A stretch of DNA of 64,000 bases, taken from Paragemmobacter ruber (GTDB lineage Bacteria > Pseudomonadota > Alphaproteobacteria > Rhodobacterales > Rhodobacteraceae). Below the pieces are notes generated by a model. The model was not told the origin of the DNA. It made no database searches and saw only the letters and a program-made list of their open reading frames with translations. A program made the position numbers and the translations under genes. The stretch covers positions 930,001-994,000 of the forward strand of contig NZ_JAAATW010000001.1 of NCBI RefSeq assembly GCF_009908315.1. Reading direction: 5' to 3'. Below, one piece after another: positions 8,647-18,049 of this stretch (its first letter is position 1; each line of letters opens with the position of its first letter).

Positions 8647-9860
8647 CCTATGTCGCCACTCGCCTTGCGGCGGTGAAACCTTCGGCCTCGATGGCGGCCT
8701 CCATGGCCGCCCGCGCCCTGCGCGCCAAGGGCGTCGATGTGATCGACCTTGGCCTGGGCGAGCCGGATTTCCCCACACCCGCCCATATCGCCGATGCAGC
8801 CCACAAGGCGGCGCTGGCGGGCGAGACACTCTACACCCCCGCCGCCGGAACGCAGGCGCTGCGTGCGGCGATTGCCGACAAGTTCCGCCGCGAAAACGGG
8901 CTCAGCTGCACGGCCGATGATGTGGTGGTGGCGAACGGGGCCAAGCAGATCATCTTCAATGCGCTGATGGCCACGCTGGATGCGGGGGATGAGGCGATCC
9001 TGCCCGCCCCCTATTTCGTCAGCTACCCCGAGATGGTGAAGCTGCTGGGCGGTGTGCCGGTCACCCCGGCCTGCCCGGCAGAAACCGGCTTTCGCCTTAC
9101 ACCCGCGCTTCTGGAACGGGCGATCACGCCGCGCACGAAATGGCTGTTCCTGAACACGCCCGGCAACCCCTCGGGCGCGGTTTACGACAAGGCCGATCTT
9201 CAGGCGCTGGCGGCGGTGCTGGAGCGGCATCCGCAGGTGCTGATCCTGTCGGATGAAATCTATGAACATGTCACTTTCGATGACCGCCCATTCATCAGCT
9301 TCGGCGCCGCCTGCCCGCAGTTGCGCGACCGGACGCTGATCGTGAATGGCGTGGCCAAGGCCTATGCGATGACGGGCTGGCGCGTCGGCTATGCCATCGG
9401 GCCTGCGCCCTTGCTCCGGGCCATGAACACGGTGCAAAGCCAATCCGTCACCTCGGTCGCCGCGCCGATGCAGGCGGCGGCGCTGGCCGCGCTGACCGGG
9501 CCGCAGGACTGTGTCGCCACCTTCCGCGCCGCCTATCAGCGCCGCCGCGATCTGGTGGTGGCCGCCATCACCGCGATCCCCGGCCTGACACTGGCCCCGC
9601 CCGATGGGGCCTTCTACGCCTATATCGGCTGCGCGGACCTCTTGGGCAAACGCAGCCCTGAGGGCCGCCATCTGACCGATGACACCGCCGTTGCCGATTT
9701 CCTGCTGCATGAGGCGCGGGTGGGCACCGTTCCGGGCGCGGCCTATGGCCTGTCGCCGTTCTTCCGCATCTCCACCGCCACCTCTGACGCCATCCTGACC
9801 GAGGCCACGCACCGCATCGCCCGTGCCGTGGCCACCCTCCAACCCGGAGACCGCGCATGA
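8643..9860 (+). CDS. Class I PLP-dependent aminotransferase (aspartate aminotransferase family)
   Basis: A 405-residue fold-type I aminotransferase. Key pieces are the substrate loop LGLGEPDFPTP, the cofactor residues in NTPGNPSGAVY and SDEIYEHVTF, and the Schiff-base Lys in VNGVAKAYAMTGWRVGYAIG. It resembles the AspAT I-gamma group common in Rhodobacteraceae, several members of which act on pathway-specific amino acids rather than aspartate. Set between hydantoinase subunits and dehydrogenases, it probably deaminates the amino acid released by ring opening, giving a 2-oxoacid that could feed the TPP enzyme. That last step is inference from gene order only. Confidence 0.8.
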   Translation: MTYVATRLAAVKPSASMAASMAARALRAKGVDVIDLGLGEPDFPTPAHIADAAHKAALAGETLYTPAAGTQALRAAIADKFRRENGLSCTADDVVVANGAKQIIFNALMATLDAGDEAILPAPYFVSYPEMVKLLGGVPVTPACPAETGFRLTPALLERAITPRTKWLFLNTPGNPSGAVYDKADLQALAAVLERHPQVLILSDEIYEHVTFDDRPFISFGAACPQLRDRTLIVNGVAKAYAMTGWRVGYAIGPAPLLRAMNTVQSQSVTSVAAPMQAAALAALTGPQDCVATFRAAYQRRRDLVVAAITAIPGLTLAPPDGAFYAYIGCADLLGKRSPEGRHLTDDTAVADFLLHEARVGTVPGAAYGLSPFFRISTATSDAILTEATHRIARAVATLQPGDRA

Positions 9861-10678
9861 CCGCCCCCCGTTTCGACACGATCCTGATCACGGGTGCCGC
9901 AGGCCGCCTTGGCACGCAGTTGCGCCGTGGCCTTGCCCCCCTTGCCCGCCATCTGCGTCTTACGGACCGCGTCGCCATCGCCGACCTGCAACCCAACGAA
10001 TCCGCCCATATCGCCGAACTGGCCGACGAAGCGGCGATGCGCGCGCTGTGCGAAGGGGTCGATGCCATCGTCCATTTCGGCGGCGCCCCGATGGAACGCC
10101 CCTGGGAAGAGGTGCTGAATTCCAGCATCCGGGGCAGCTATCACATCTATGAAGGCGCGCGGAAAGCCGGGGTGAAGCGGGTGGTCTATGCCAGTTCCGT
10201 CCACGCCATCGGCTATCACCGGCTCGAGGATCAGATCGACGCCCACAGCCCGCACCGGCCCGACGGGCTCTATGGCCTGTCGAAATGCTTTGTCGAGGAT
10301 CTGGGCCGTCTCTACTGGGACAAGTTCGGGATCGAAACGGTGGCCCTGCGCATCTTTTCGTCGTTCCCGGAACCGGCGGATCGGCGGATGCTGTGGTCTT
10401 GGCTGTCGTTCGAGGATTGCATCCGCCTTGTGACCGCCGCGCTGACCGCGCCGCGCGTGGGGTTCACGGTGTCCTTCGGGATGTCGGATAACAGCGTGAA
10501 ACCCGTGGACAACCGCCTGGCCAACCATCTGGGCTATCATCCGCAAGACAGCGCCGAACCCTTCCGCGCGGGCGTCGAGGCGCGCACGCCAATGCCCGAT
10601 CCTAAGGCCCCCGCCGTGCAGTGCCTTGGCGGCTGGTTCGTGGATCTGGGCCATCCCGATGACGAGGCCGCAAAATGA
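9857..10678 (+). CDS. NAD-dependent epimerase/dehydratase family, uronate dehydrogenase-like
   Basis: A 273-residue extended short-chain dehydrogenase. It has an N-terminal nucleotide-binding turn ITGAAGRLGTQLRRGL, the catalytic Ser in VYASSVHAIGYH and the Tyr-x-x-x-Lys pair in LYGLSKCFVEDL. Several stretches (the LYGLSKCF block, RRMLWSWLSFEDCIRL, the GYHPQDSAE end) match my memory of uronate dehydrogenases, which oxidise the anomeric carbon of hexuronic acids to aldarolactones. A cyclic hemiacetal substrate would fit that chemistry, but the surrounding genes do not look like a standard uronate pathway. The gene overlaps both neighbours by 4 bases. Confidence 0.72.
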   Translation: MTAPRFDTILITGAAGRLGTQLRRGLAPLARHLRLTDRVAIADLQPNESAHIAELADEAAMRALCEGVDAIVHFGGAPMERPWEEVLNSSIRGSYHIYEGARKAGVKRVVYASSVHAIGYHRLEDQIDAHSPHRPDGLYGLSKCFVEDLGRLYWDKFGIETVALRIFSSFPEPADRRMLWSWLSFEDCIRLVTAALTAPRVGFTVSFGMSDNSVKPVDNRLANHLGYHPQDSAEPFRAGVEARTPMPDPKAPAVQCLGGWFVDLGHPDDEAAK

Positions 10679-11883
10679 GGGCGCATTACGATGTGGTGAT
10701 CGTGGGCGGCGCGGTCATCGGGTCATCGGTGGCCTATTTCCTGACGGCGAACCCCGATTTCAACGGCTCTGTCCTTGTGGTGGAGCGCGACCCCACCTAT
10801 CGCTTCGCCTCTACCGCGCTGTCCTCCTCGTCCATCCGCACGCAGTTTTCGAACCCGATCAACGTGCGCATCAGCCAGTTCGGATCGGCCTTCATCCGCG
10901 ATTTCGCCATCACCATGCAGGTGCCGGGCGAGGCACCACCTGATCTGAACTTCCATCAGGGTGGCTATCTCTTCCTCGCTGCGTCTGAGAGCCAGGAACA
11001 GACGCTGCGCGAGAACCATGCCGTTCAGGTGGCCTGCGGGGCCGATGTGGTGCTGTGGGATCAGGCGGAACTGCGCCGCGCCTTCCCGCATCTGAACGTG
11101 GATGACATCCGCCTTGCGTCTTACGGGCGGTCGGGGGAAGGGTGGTTCTCCAACACCGGGCTGATGAACGGCTTCAAGGCCAAGGCCCGCGCGCAGGGGG
11201 CCGAGTATCTGACGGATGAGGTGGTGGCGATCGACCGGACCGGCGATCGCGTGACTGGCGTCCGCCTGAAATCCGGGGCCGTCATCGGGGCGGGCAGCAT
11301 CGTCAACGCCTCTGGCCCACGCGCCGCACTGACGGCCCGGATGGCAGGGCTGGATGTGCCGGTAGAGCCGCGCAAGCGCACCTCCTTTGTCTTTGCCTGC
11401 GCGCAAACGCCCGAGGGCAGCGCTACGGTGAACGGTGGCCGCCTGCCGCTGATGATCGACCCGACCGGGGTGTTCTGCCGTCCCGAGGGGCGGTTCTTCC
11501 TGTGCGGCGCCGCCCCGGCCGAGGATCCGGCCGTGGATTGGGATGATTTCGAGCCGCGCTACCATGAGTTCGACGAAATCATCTGGCCCGCCCTTGCCGC
11601 CCGCGCGCCTGCGTTCGAGGCGATCAAGGTCGTCAACCAATGGGCGGGGCATTACGATTTCAACAGTCTTGACCACAACCTGATCGTCGGGCGCCACCCG
11701 GAGGTTGCGAATTTCATCTTCGCCAACGGCTATTCCGGCCATGGGTTGCAGCAATCCCCCGCCGCCGGGCGGGGCGTGGCGGAACTGATCGTCCATGGCG
11801 GCTATCGGACGCTGGACCTGTCCGAGGTGGGTTACGAGCGTATCGTCGAAGGCCGCCCCTTCCTCGAGAAGGCCGTGATCTGA
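10675..11883 (+). CDS. FAD-dependent oxidoreductase, D-amino acid oxidase (DAO) family
   Basis: A 402-residue flavoprotein with an N-terminal dinucleotide-binding motif VVIVGGAVIGSSVAYFL, a flavin segment STALSSSSIRTQFSNPINV and a C-terminal YSGHGLQQSPAAGRGVAELI typical of glycine/sarcosine/D-amino acid oxidoreductases. These enzymes oxidise C-N bonds of amino or N-alkyl amino acids. No quinone-binding or membrane segment is visible, so the electron acceptor is unknown. It is the sixth gene of the overlapping run and is followed after 26 bases by the LysR gene. Substrate unassigned. Confidence 0.8.
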   Translation: MRAHYDVVIVGGAVIGSSVAYFLTANPDFNGSVLVVERDPTYRFASTALSSSSIRTQFSNPINVRISQFGSAFIRDFAITMQVPGEAPPDLNFHQGGYLFLAASESQEQTLRENHAVQVACGADVVLWDQAELRRAFPHLNVDDIRLASYGRSGEGWFSNTGLMNGFKAKARAQGAEYLTDEVVAIDRTGDRVTGVRLKSGAVIGAGSIVNASGPRAALTARMAGLDVPVEPRKRTSFVFACAQTPEGSATVNGGRLPLMIDPTGVFCRPEGRFFLCGAAPAEDPAVDWDDFEPRYHEFDEIIWPALAARAPAFEAIKVVNQWAGHYDFNSLDHNLIVGRHPEVANFIFANGYSGHGLQQSPAAGRGVAELIVHGGYRTLDLSEVGYERIVEGRPFLEKAVI

Positions 11884-11909
11884 CCCTGTGCAGGAGACAA
11901 GGCCCACCG

Positions 11910-12854
11910 ATGACAGACCGCCCGCCCCGCCTGCCCCCGCTCAACAGTCTGCGCGTCTTTCAGGCGGTCATGCAGCACCGCAGCTTCCGCGCGGCGGCGG
12001 ATGATCTGCGCGTGTCGCCGCAAGCCGTCAGCCTGCAGATCAAGGGGCTGGAGGATGCGCTGGGCGTGACCCTGTTCGAACGCAAGGGCCGCAGCATCGA
12101 CCCGAACGAACCGGCAATCCTGCTGGCGCATTATGTCAATGCAGGGTTCGACGAGATTGCCGAAGGCATCCGCCGCATCACCCGCACGCAAAGCCGCAAC
12201 CGCATCAACGTGAACGCAAGCCCCTATTTCGCCACGCGGCACCTGCTGGACCGGCTGGCACGGTTCCGCGCCATCCTGCCCGATGCCGATCTGCGCCTGA
12301 CCACGATGGTGGATCTGCCCGATTTCGCCCGCGATGATGTGGATGTGGCGATCCAGTGGGGCTTTGGCGACTGGGCGCCGCATGACCACCGGATGCTGCT
12401 GCGCGATCTCAAGGTCATCTGCTGCACCCCGGCCATCGCCACCCGCCTGCGCCAACCGTCCCATCTTCTGGCAGAAACGCTGCTGCACCCGATCCTGACC
12501 GACAGCCTGTGGTCCGATATCCTTGCCCATCTGGGTGTCACGCTGACAGCACAGACGCAGGCGATCCGCTTTCAGGATGCCGCCACGATGCGCCGCGCCA
12601 CGCTGGCGGGGCTTGGGGTGGGTCTCATCTCCAGCATCGACGCGGCCGAGGATCTGGAGGCGGGCCGTCTGGTCGCCCCCTTCGGCACGGCGGTGATGGA
12701 CGGGATGCCATCCGCGCAGATCCCGGGCTTCTGGCTTGTCCTGCCCCGGTCGCATCGCCGGATGAAGCCCATCGCCGCCTTTTGTGACTGGATCACCGCC
12801 GAAGACTGGACCAGCGACATCCACAGCCTTTCCCCGCAGGAGCCCATGCCGTGA
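11910..12854 (+). CDS. LysR-family transcriptional regulator (GcvA-like)
   Basis: A 314-residue protein with an N-terminal winged helix-turn-helix (LNSLRVFQAVMQHRSFRAAA, then VSPQAVSLQIKGLEDALG) and a C-terminal periplasmic-binding-like effector domain, as in GcvA and related regulators. Unusually for LysR genes it sits in the middle of the operon it probably controls and points the same way. It begins 26 bases after the FAD gene and overlaps the next SDR by 4 bases. The usual divergent promoter is therefore absent, and it may act on the promoter upstream of the TPP gene. Confidence 0.85.
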   Translation: MTDRPPRLPPLNSLRVFQAVMQHRSFRAAADDLRVSPQAVSLQIKGLEDALGVTLFERKGRSIDPNEPAILLAHYVNAGFDEIAEGIRRITRTQSRNRINVNASPYFATRHLLDRLARFRAILPDADLRLTTMVDLPDFARDDVDVAIQWGFGDWAPHDHRMLLRDLKVICCTPAIATRLRQPSHLLAETLLHPILTDSLWSDILAHLGVTLTAQTQAIRFQDAATMRRATLAGLGVGLISSIDAAEDLEAGRLVAPFGTAVMDGMPSAQIPGFWLVLPRSHRRMKPIAAFCDWITAEDWTSDIHSLSPQEPMP

Positions 12855-13579
12855 AACAGGCCATCATCACCGGCGCCACCGGCGGCATAGGCCGCGCCAT
12901 CGCCATCGCCCTGCGCGATGCTGGGTTTCGCGTGCTGGCGCTGGGGCGCGACGGGCAAGCGCTGGCCGACCTTGCACGGATGGAGGGGATAGAAACCCGG
13001 GCCGTCGATCTGGCGGATCGGGAAGCCCTGCGCGCGGCCGTGGCGGGGGTCGCGGCCGATGTGCTGGTCAATAATGCGGGGATGATGCCGCCCCTCTCCC
13101 CCTTTACCGACCTGGACGAAGATCAGATCGACCGCACCATCGCCATCAACCTGACCGCCGCCCTTGCCTTGACCCGCATGGTGGTGCCCGGCATGCGCGA
13201 CAGGGGGGCGGGGCATGTGTTCTTTACTGGCTCCACCGCCGGACATGCGCCCTTTGCCAACCTCGCGCTTTACTGCGCGACCAAGGCAGCGCTGGCGGGC
13301 TTTGCGCAATCGCTGCGGCTCGATCTCGCGCCCCATGGGGTGCGCGTGACGGAAATCGTCGCAGGCCGGGTGGAAACCGGGCTCTACCGCGATGTGCTGC
13401 CGCCCGAACAGCGCGCGGCCATGTATGCAGGCGGCGGCGCCGTGCAGCCGCAGGATGTGGCCGCGATGGTGATGGCGGTGCTGGCGCTGCCCGGCCATGT
13501 GGATGTGGCCCGCTTCGACATCCTGCCCACCCAACCGGCCACCGCGACCGGGGCCCCGCCGAAAGGAACGCGCGCATGA
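12851..13579 (+). CDS. SDR family NAD(P)-dependent oxidoreductase (YdfG-like)
   Basis: A 242-residue classical short-chain dehydrogenase. It has the cofactor motif ITGATGGIGRAIA, an NNAG motif in DVLVNNAGMM, catalytic Ser in FFTGSTAG and the pair in ALYCATKAALAGF. Overall it is similar to 3-hydroxy acid dehydrogenases of the YdfG group. It overlaps LysR upstream and a second SDR downstream by 4 bases each. A role in oxidising or reducing a hydroxy-acid intermediate of this operon is likely but not shown. Confidence 0.8.
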   Translation: MKQAIITGATGGIGRAIAIALRDAGFRVLALGRDGQALADLARMEGIETRAVDLADREALRAAVAGVAADVLVNNAGMMPPLSPFTDLDEDQIDRTIAINLTAALALTRMVVPGMRDRGAGHVFFTGSTAGHAPFANLALYCATKAALAGFAQSLRLDLAPHGVRVTEIVAGRVETGLYRDVLPPEQRAAMYAGGGAVQPQDVAAMVMAVLALPGHVDVARFDILPTQPATATGAPPKGTRA

Positions 13580-14325
13580 AGGATTTGATGGTGGTGATCG
13601 TGGGCGGCGGGGCGGGCCTTGGCGCGCTGCTGGCCGAGATGGCGGTGGCCGAGGGCGCGGCGGGCATCGGCATCATCGACCTTGATCCCGATGCCGCAGA
13701 GGCCGCGCTTGCCCCTGCCCGCGCGGCAGGTCTGCCCGTGGCCCATGCCGCCTGCGACATCCGCACCGCACCCGCCGCCCACGCCGCCTTTGCCGACGTG
13801 GCCCGGACGCTGGGCCGGGTGGACACGCTGGTGAATTCGGCCGCGATCTACCCGCGCAAGCCGATCCTCGAGATCACCGATGCCGATTGGGATGCTTCGA
13901 ACGCCATCAACATCAAGGGCACCTATCACATGATGGTCGCGGCCATACGCCATATGCGCGGGCAGGAGAGGCACGGCAATGTGCGCGGGCGGATCGTCAA
14001 CATCACCTCGGTCGATGCGTTCAAGGCGCATCCCCAGAATGCCCACTACGCCGCAACCAAGGCCGCCGTAGTCAGCCTGACACGCTCCATGGCGCAGGAA
14101 GTGGCGCCCGACGGCATCCTCGTGAATTCGGTGGCCCCCGCCGGCATGGCCACCGAAAAGGCCCGCGCGGCAGGCTTTCTGCCGGAACTCGCCAAGGCCA
14201 GCCCGCTGGGCCGGGGGGGCGAGCCGCGCGAGATGGCGGAATGGGTGCTGATGGCGGGCGGGCCGCGCAACACCTACATGACGGGCGAGAACATCATCGT
14301 CTCGGGCGGCTATATCTACGCCTGA
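13576..14325 (+). CDS. SDR family oxidoreductase
   Basis: A 249-residue short-chain dehydrogenase. The cofactor motif is VVIVGGGAGLGALLAEMA, slightly different from the usual TGxxxGIG. The NNAG equivalent is LVNSAAIYPRKP (Asn-Ser-Ala instead of Asn-Ala-Gly), and the active-site residues are in NITSVDAF and HYAATKAAVVSL. It is the last gene of the run; a convergent dnaE gene ends 40 bases downstream. The two consecutive SDRs differ greatly, so they are unlikely to be a recent duplication. Confidence 0.8.
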   Translation: MKDLMVVIVGGGAGLGALLAEMAVAEGAAGIGIIDLDPDAAEAALAPARAAGLPVAHAACDIRTAPAAHAAFADVARTLGRVDTLVNSAAIYPRKPILEITDADWDASNAINIKGTYHMMVAAIRHMRGQERHGNVRGRIVNITSVDAFKAHPQNAHYAATKAAVVSLTRSMAQEVAPDGILVNSVAPAGMATEKARAAGFLPELAKASPLGRGGEPREMAEWVLMAGGPRNTYMTGENIIVSGGYIYA

Positions 14326-14365
14326 TCCCCGACGCCTGATCCCCGACGGGCCGTGGCGGCAAGGA

Positions 14366-17300
14366 TCAGATCTCCTCGACCATCACAACGCCCGGCATGG
14401 CCTTGATCGCGCCCTTGATCTGCGGCGTCACGGGATAGGGTTGCGGCAGGATCACGTCGATCTCGCATCCGTCCTCGTCCGGCACGCAGATCGTGATCTG
14501 CGCCTTGCTCCGGCCTTCCAGATTGGCCAGCAGCGCCGCCACCGATCCTGCGGCCTCTGCCCGGTTCAGATGGATGCGCAAGTCCGACGCCCCGGCATCG
14601 GCGGCCACGCTGTCGATGGGTTGCACCGCATTGGCCAAGAGCTTGACCGAATCCCCGTCTGGATCGGCGCGCACCGTCAGCACCACATTGCGCCCCGGCT
14701 CAAGATGATCACGCGATGCCTCGAGCACGTCCGAGAACACCGTCACCTCATACAGCCCCGTCGGATCGGACAGCGCCACAAAGGCAAATCGGTTCCCCTT
14801 CGCGGATTTCCGTTCCTGCCGGGCCGAAACAGAGCCCGCCATCTTCACCACGCAGGTACCGCGCTGTTCGGCGATGCGCGTCACCTCGGCCAAGGTCTTC
14901 ACGTCCTTGCGCCGCAGGGCGCCCATGTAATCGTCCAGCGGATGGCCAGAAAGGTAGAACCCGATCGCCTGATGTTCCTGCGCCAGCCGCTCCGTCGGCA
15001 TCCAGTCGCCCCGCCCCGCCGCCAGCCGCGGTTCGGGGATATCGGCCCCCGCCTCGCCGAACAGCGACACCTGCGACGAAGCCTTCGCCTCATGGATCGC
15101 CGCCGAATAGGCCACCAGCGCATCCAGCGCCTCAAACACCCGGGCGCGGTTGCCATCCAGCACGTCAAAGGCCCCCGCCCGCGCAAGCATCTCAAGCGGG
15201 CGCTTACCGATCTTCTTCAGATCCACCCGGCGCGCGAAATCGAACAGGGTGACAAAGGGCCGTTCCCCCCGCGCCTCGACGATCATCTTCATCGCCTCGA
15301 CACCCACATTCTTCAACGCACCCAGCGCATAGACGATCTGCCCACCCACCACCGTGAACGTCGCCAGCGACCGGTTCACACAGGGCGGCACCGTCGCGAT
15401 GCCCAGCTTGTCCACCTCGCGCTTGTAGACCGCCAGCTTGTCGGTCAGGTGGATATCGCAGTTCATGACGGCGGCCATGAACTCCACCGGGTAATTGGCC
15501 TTGAGGTAAGCCGTCTGATAGCTGACCACCGCATAGGCGGCGGCGTGGGATTTGTTGAAACCGTAATTGGCGAATTTCTCCAGAAGATCGAACACCTCGC
15601 CCGCCTTCTTGGCGTCGATGTTGTGGGTCTTCTTGGCACCTTCGATGAACTTGGGCCGCTCTTTCGCCATTTCCTCGGCGATCTTCTTGCCCATCGCGCG
15701 ACGCAGCAGGTCTGCCCCGCCAAGGCTGTAACCCGCCATGACCTGCGCGATCTGCATCACCTGTTCCTGATAGACGATGATGCCCTGCGTCTCGGCCAGA
15801 ATATGGTCGATGGTGGGATGGATCGATTCCAGATCTCGCAGCCCGTTCTTCACCTCGCAATAGGTGGGGATATTCTCCATCGGGCCGGGCCGGTACAGCG
15901 CCACCAGCGCCACGATATCCTCGATGCAGGTCGGTTTCATCCGCCGCAGCGCATCCATCATGCCGCTGGATTCCACCTGGAACACCGCCACCGTCTTGGC
16001 GGCGGCATAAAGCTCGTAGGTCGGCTTGTCGTCCAGGGGGATCAGGCTGATATCCAGCGTCACCCCGCGCAGCTTCAACAGATCCAGCGCGTTCTGGATC
16101 ACTGTCAGGGTCTTCAGACCCAGAAAGTCGAACTTCACCAGACCGGCGGCTTCCACCCATTTCATGTTGAACTGGGTGGCCGGCATGTCCGACCGCGGAT
16201 CCTGATACAGCGGGACCAGCTCATCCAGCGGCCGGTCCCCGATCACCACACCCGCCGCATGGGTCGATGCATTGCGATACAGCCCCTCGATCTGTTCGGC
16301 ATAGGTCAGAAGCCGACCCACGACCTCTTCCTTCGCCGCCTCGCGCAGGCGCGGCTCATCCGCCAAGGCCTTGGTGATGGAGACAGGCTTCACCCCCTCC
16401 AGCGGGATCATCTTCGACAGACGATCCACCTGCCCATAGGGCAATTGCAGCACCCGCCCCACATCCCGCACGGCGGCCTTCGACAGCAGCGCACCGAAGG
16501 TGATGATCTGCCCCACCTTCTCGCGCCCGTAATGCTCCTGCACATAGCGGATCACCTCTTCCCGGCGGTCCATGCAGAAGTCGATGTCGAAGTCGGGCAT
16601 CGACACCCGCTCCGGGTTCAGGAACCGTTCGAACAGCAGCGCATAGCGCAGCGGATCAAGGTCCGTGATCGTCAGCGCATAGGCCACCAGGGACCCCGCC
16701 CCCGACCCCCGCCCCGGCCCCACGGGGATGTCATGCGCCTTGGCCCATTTGATGAAGTCCGACACGATCAGGAAATACCCGGGGAACCCCATCTTCTCGA
16801 TGATGTCCAACTCGAAATCCAGCCGGGCCTGATACTCCTCCACACCCGCCGCATGGGGGATGACGGCCAGCCGGTTCTGCAACCCCTCATTCGCCTGACG
16901 GCGCAGTTCCTGCACCTCGTCATCGGCGAACTTCGGCAGGATCGGCTTGCGCTTGGCCGCCATGAAGGCGCAGCGCCGCGCGATCTCCACCGTGTTGTCC
17001 AGCGCTTCGGGAAGGTCCGCGAACAGCGCACACATCTCCGCCTCGGACTTCAGGTAATGCTGCGGCGTCAGGCGGCGGCGCGGCTGGCTCTGGTCCACAT
17101 AGGCCCCTTCCGCGATGCAGATCAGCGCATCATGCGCCTCGTACATCTCGGATTTCGGGAAATAGACGTCATTGGTGGCCACCAACGGCAGGCCCATCTC
17201 ATAGGCCATCTCAATGAGCCCCCGCTCCGTCGCGGCCTCCCCTTCCGTCAGCCGCCCGCCTTCGCCCGGATGGCGCTGCACCTCGACATAAAGCCGATCG

Positions 17301-17803
17301 CCGAAACAGGCCGCCAGCCGCTCCATCAAGGCCCGCGCCTTGGCCCCCTGCCCCTGTTGCAGGAACCGCCCCACCGGCCCCTCTGCCCCGCCCGTCAGGC
17401 AGATCAGGCCGGCCGAATACCGCTCCAACTCCTCCAGCGTCACCTGATTGAGCTGGCCTGCCTTGTCCAGATACAGGCAGGAATTCAGCTTCATCAGGTT
17501 CATGTAACCCGCTTCGGACTGCGCCAGCAGAACCACCGGCGCGGGCAGGCGCAGCTTTTCCCCCGGCTGGGCCGGATCATGCGCGACCGAGACCTGACAG
17601 CCCACGATCGGCTGCACCCCCGCATCCTTGGCCAGAACCGAAAATTCCAGCGCGCAGAACATGTTGTTGGTATCCGTCACGGCGATGGCGGGCATCTCTG
17701 CCGCGGCGGCCAGCTTGACCAGCTTCTTCACCGGGATCGCGCCTTCCAGCAGCGAATGTTCGGTATGGACGCGCAGATGGATGAATCGGGGAGCGTTCGA
17801 CAT
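14366..17803 (-). CDS. dnaE: DNA polymerase III subunit alpha
   Basis: The replicative polymerase, 1145 residues from ATG 17803. An in-frame extension to 18013 has a composition unlike coding sequence and was rejected. The N-terminal PHP domain begins FIHLRVHTEHSLLEGAIPVKKL. The palm domain includes GPGRGSGAGSLVAYAL and the catalytic Asp motif PDFDIDFCMDRREEVI. Finger and tau-binding regions follow, then an OB-fold segment near GSVSARQERKSAKGNRFAFV. Length and domain order match DnaE rather than the PolC or ImuB-linked DnaE2 types. It is transcribed toward the SDR operon and divergently from xdhA. Confidence 0.96.
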   Translation of the reverse strand: MSNAPRFIHLRVHTEHSLLEGAIPVKKLVKLAAAAEMPAIAVTDTNNMFCALEFSVLAKDAGVQPIVGCQVSVAHDPAQPGEKLRLPAPVVLLAQSEAGYMNLMKLNSCLYLDKAGQLNQVTLEELERYSAGLICLTGGAEGPVGRFLQQGQGAKARALMERLAACFGDRLYVEVQRHPGEGGRLTEGEAATERGLIEMAYEMGLPLVATNDVYFPKSEMYEAHDALICIAEGAYVDQSQPRRRLTPQHYLKSEAEMCALFADLPEALDNTVEIARRCAFMAAKRKPILPKFADDEVQELRRQANEGLQNRLAVIPHAAGVEEYQARLDFELDIIEKMGFPGYFLIVSDFIKWAKAHDIPVGPGRGSGAGSLVAYALTITDLDPLRYALLFERFLNPERVSMPDFDIDFCMDRREEVIRYVQEHYGREKVGQIITFGALLSKAAVRDVGRVLQLPYGQVDRLSKMIPLEGVKPVSITKALADEPRLREAAKEEVVGRLLTYAEQIEGLYRNASTHAAGVVIGDRPLDELVPLYQDPRSDMPATQFNMKWVEAAGLVKFDFLGLKTLTVIQNALDLLKLRGVTLDISLIPLDDKPTYELYAAAKTVAVFQVESSGMMDALRRMKPTCIEDIVALVALYRPGPMENIPTYCEVKNGLRDLESIHPTIDHILAETQGIIVYQEQVMQIAQVMAGYSLGGADLLRRAMGKKIAEEMAKERPKFIEGAKKTHNIDAKKAGEVFDLLEKFANYGFNKSHAAAYAVVSYQTAYLKANYPVEFMAAVMNCDIHLTDKLAVYKREVDKLGIATVPPCVNRSLATFTVVGGQIVYALGALKNVGVEAMKMIVEARGERPFVTLFDFARRVDLKKIGKRPLEMLARAGAFDVLDGNRARVFEALDALVAYSAAIHEAKASSQVSLFGEAGADIPEPRLAAGRGDWMPTERLAQEHQAIGFYLSGHPLDDYMGALRRKDVKTLAEVTRIAEQRGTCVVKMAGSVSARQERKSAKGNRFAFVALSDPTGLYEVTVFSDVLEASRDHLEPGRNVVLTVRADPDGDSVKLLANAVQPIDSVAADAGASDLRIHLNRAEAAGSVAALLANLEGRSKAQITICVPDEDGCEIDVILPQPYPVTPQIKGAIKAMPGVVMVEEI

Positions 17804-17870
17804 GGGGCACAGCCTAGCGAAGCACCAGCCCCGGGAAAAGCCCGCCCCTTCTTTCGGCAAAAGGCGAAAC

Positions 17871-17887
17871 TGCTTCGGTTCGAAGCA
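17871..17887. promoter_or_regulatory. Small inverted repeat in the dnaE-xdhA divergent gap
   Basis: TGCTTCG (17871-17877) and CGAAGCA (17881-17887) form a perfect 7-bp dyad with a 3-base centre, within the 246-base gap between the divergent dnaE and xdhA starts. It is a candidate operator or hairpin. No strong promoter boxes could be placed with confidence, and I see nothing else gene-like in 17804-18049. Confidence 0.35.
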
Positions 17888-18049
17888 AAAAGGTTCTTCT
17901 TGCCATGTGGCGGAGCGGCGGGCTTCACTGTTAGGAAGACAACAGGCCCGAACCGGCAAACGGGGGGCATGGGGCGCGTGGCCCGCTTTACGCCGCATCG
18001 GGCGGCCACGCAAAATGCCTCAAACGGGGAGAAGGCGGCGGGTTGAGAC

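Noticed and set aside
14441-18046. A 1201-codon open frame antisense to dnaE
   Set aside because: It is a shadow of dnaE in a GC-rich genome; the sequence is Arg/His/Gln/Pro-rich with no family features, while dnaE on the other strand has every polymerase motif.
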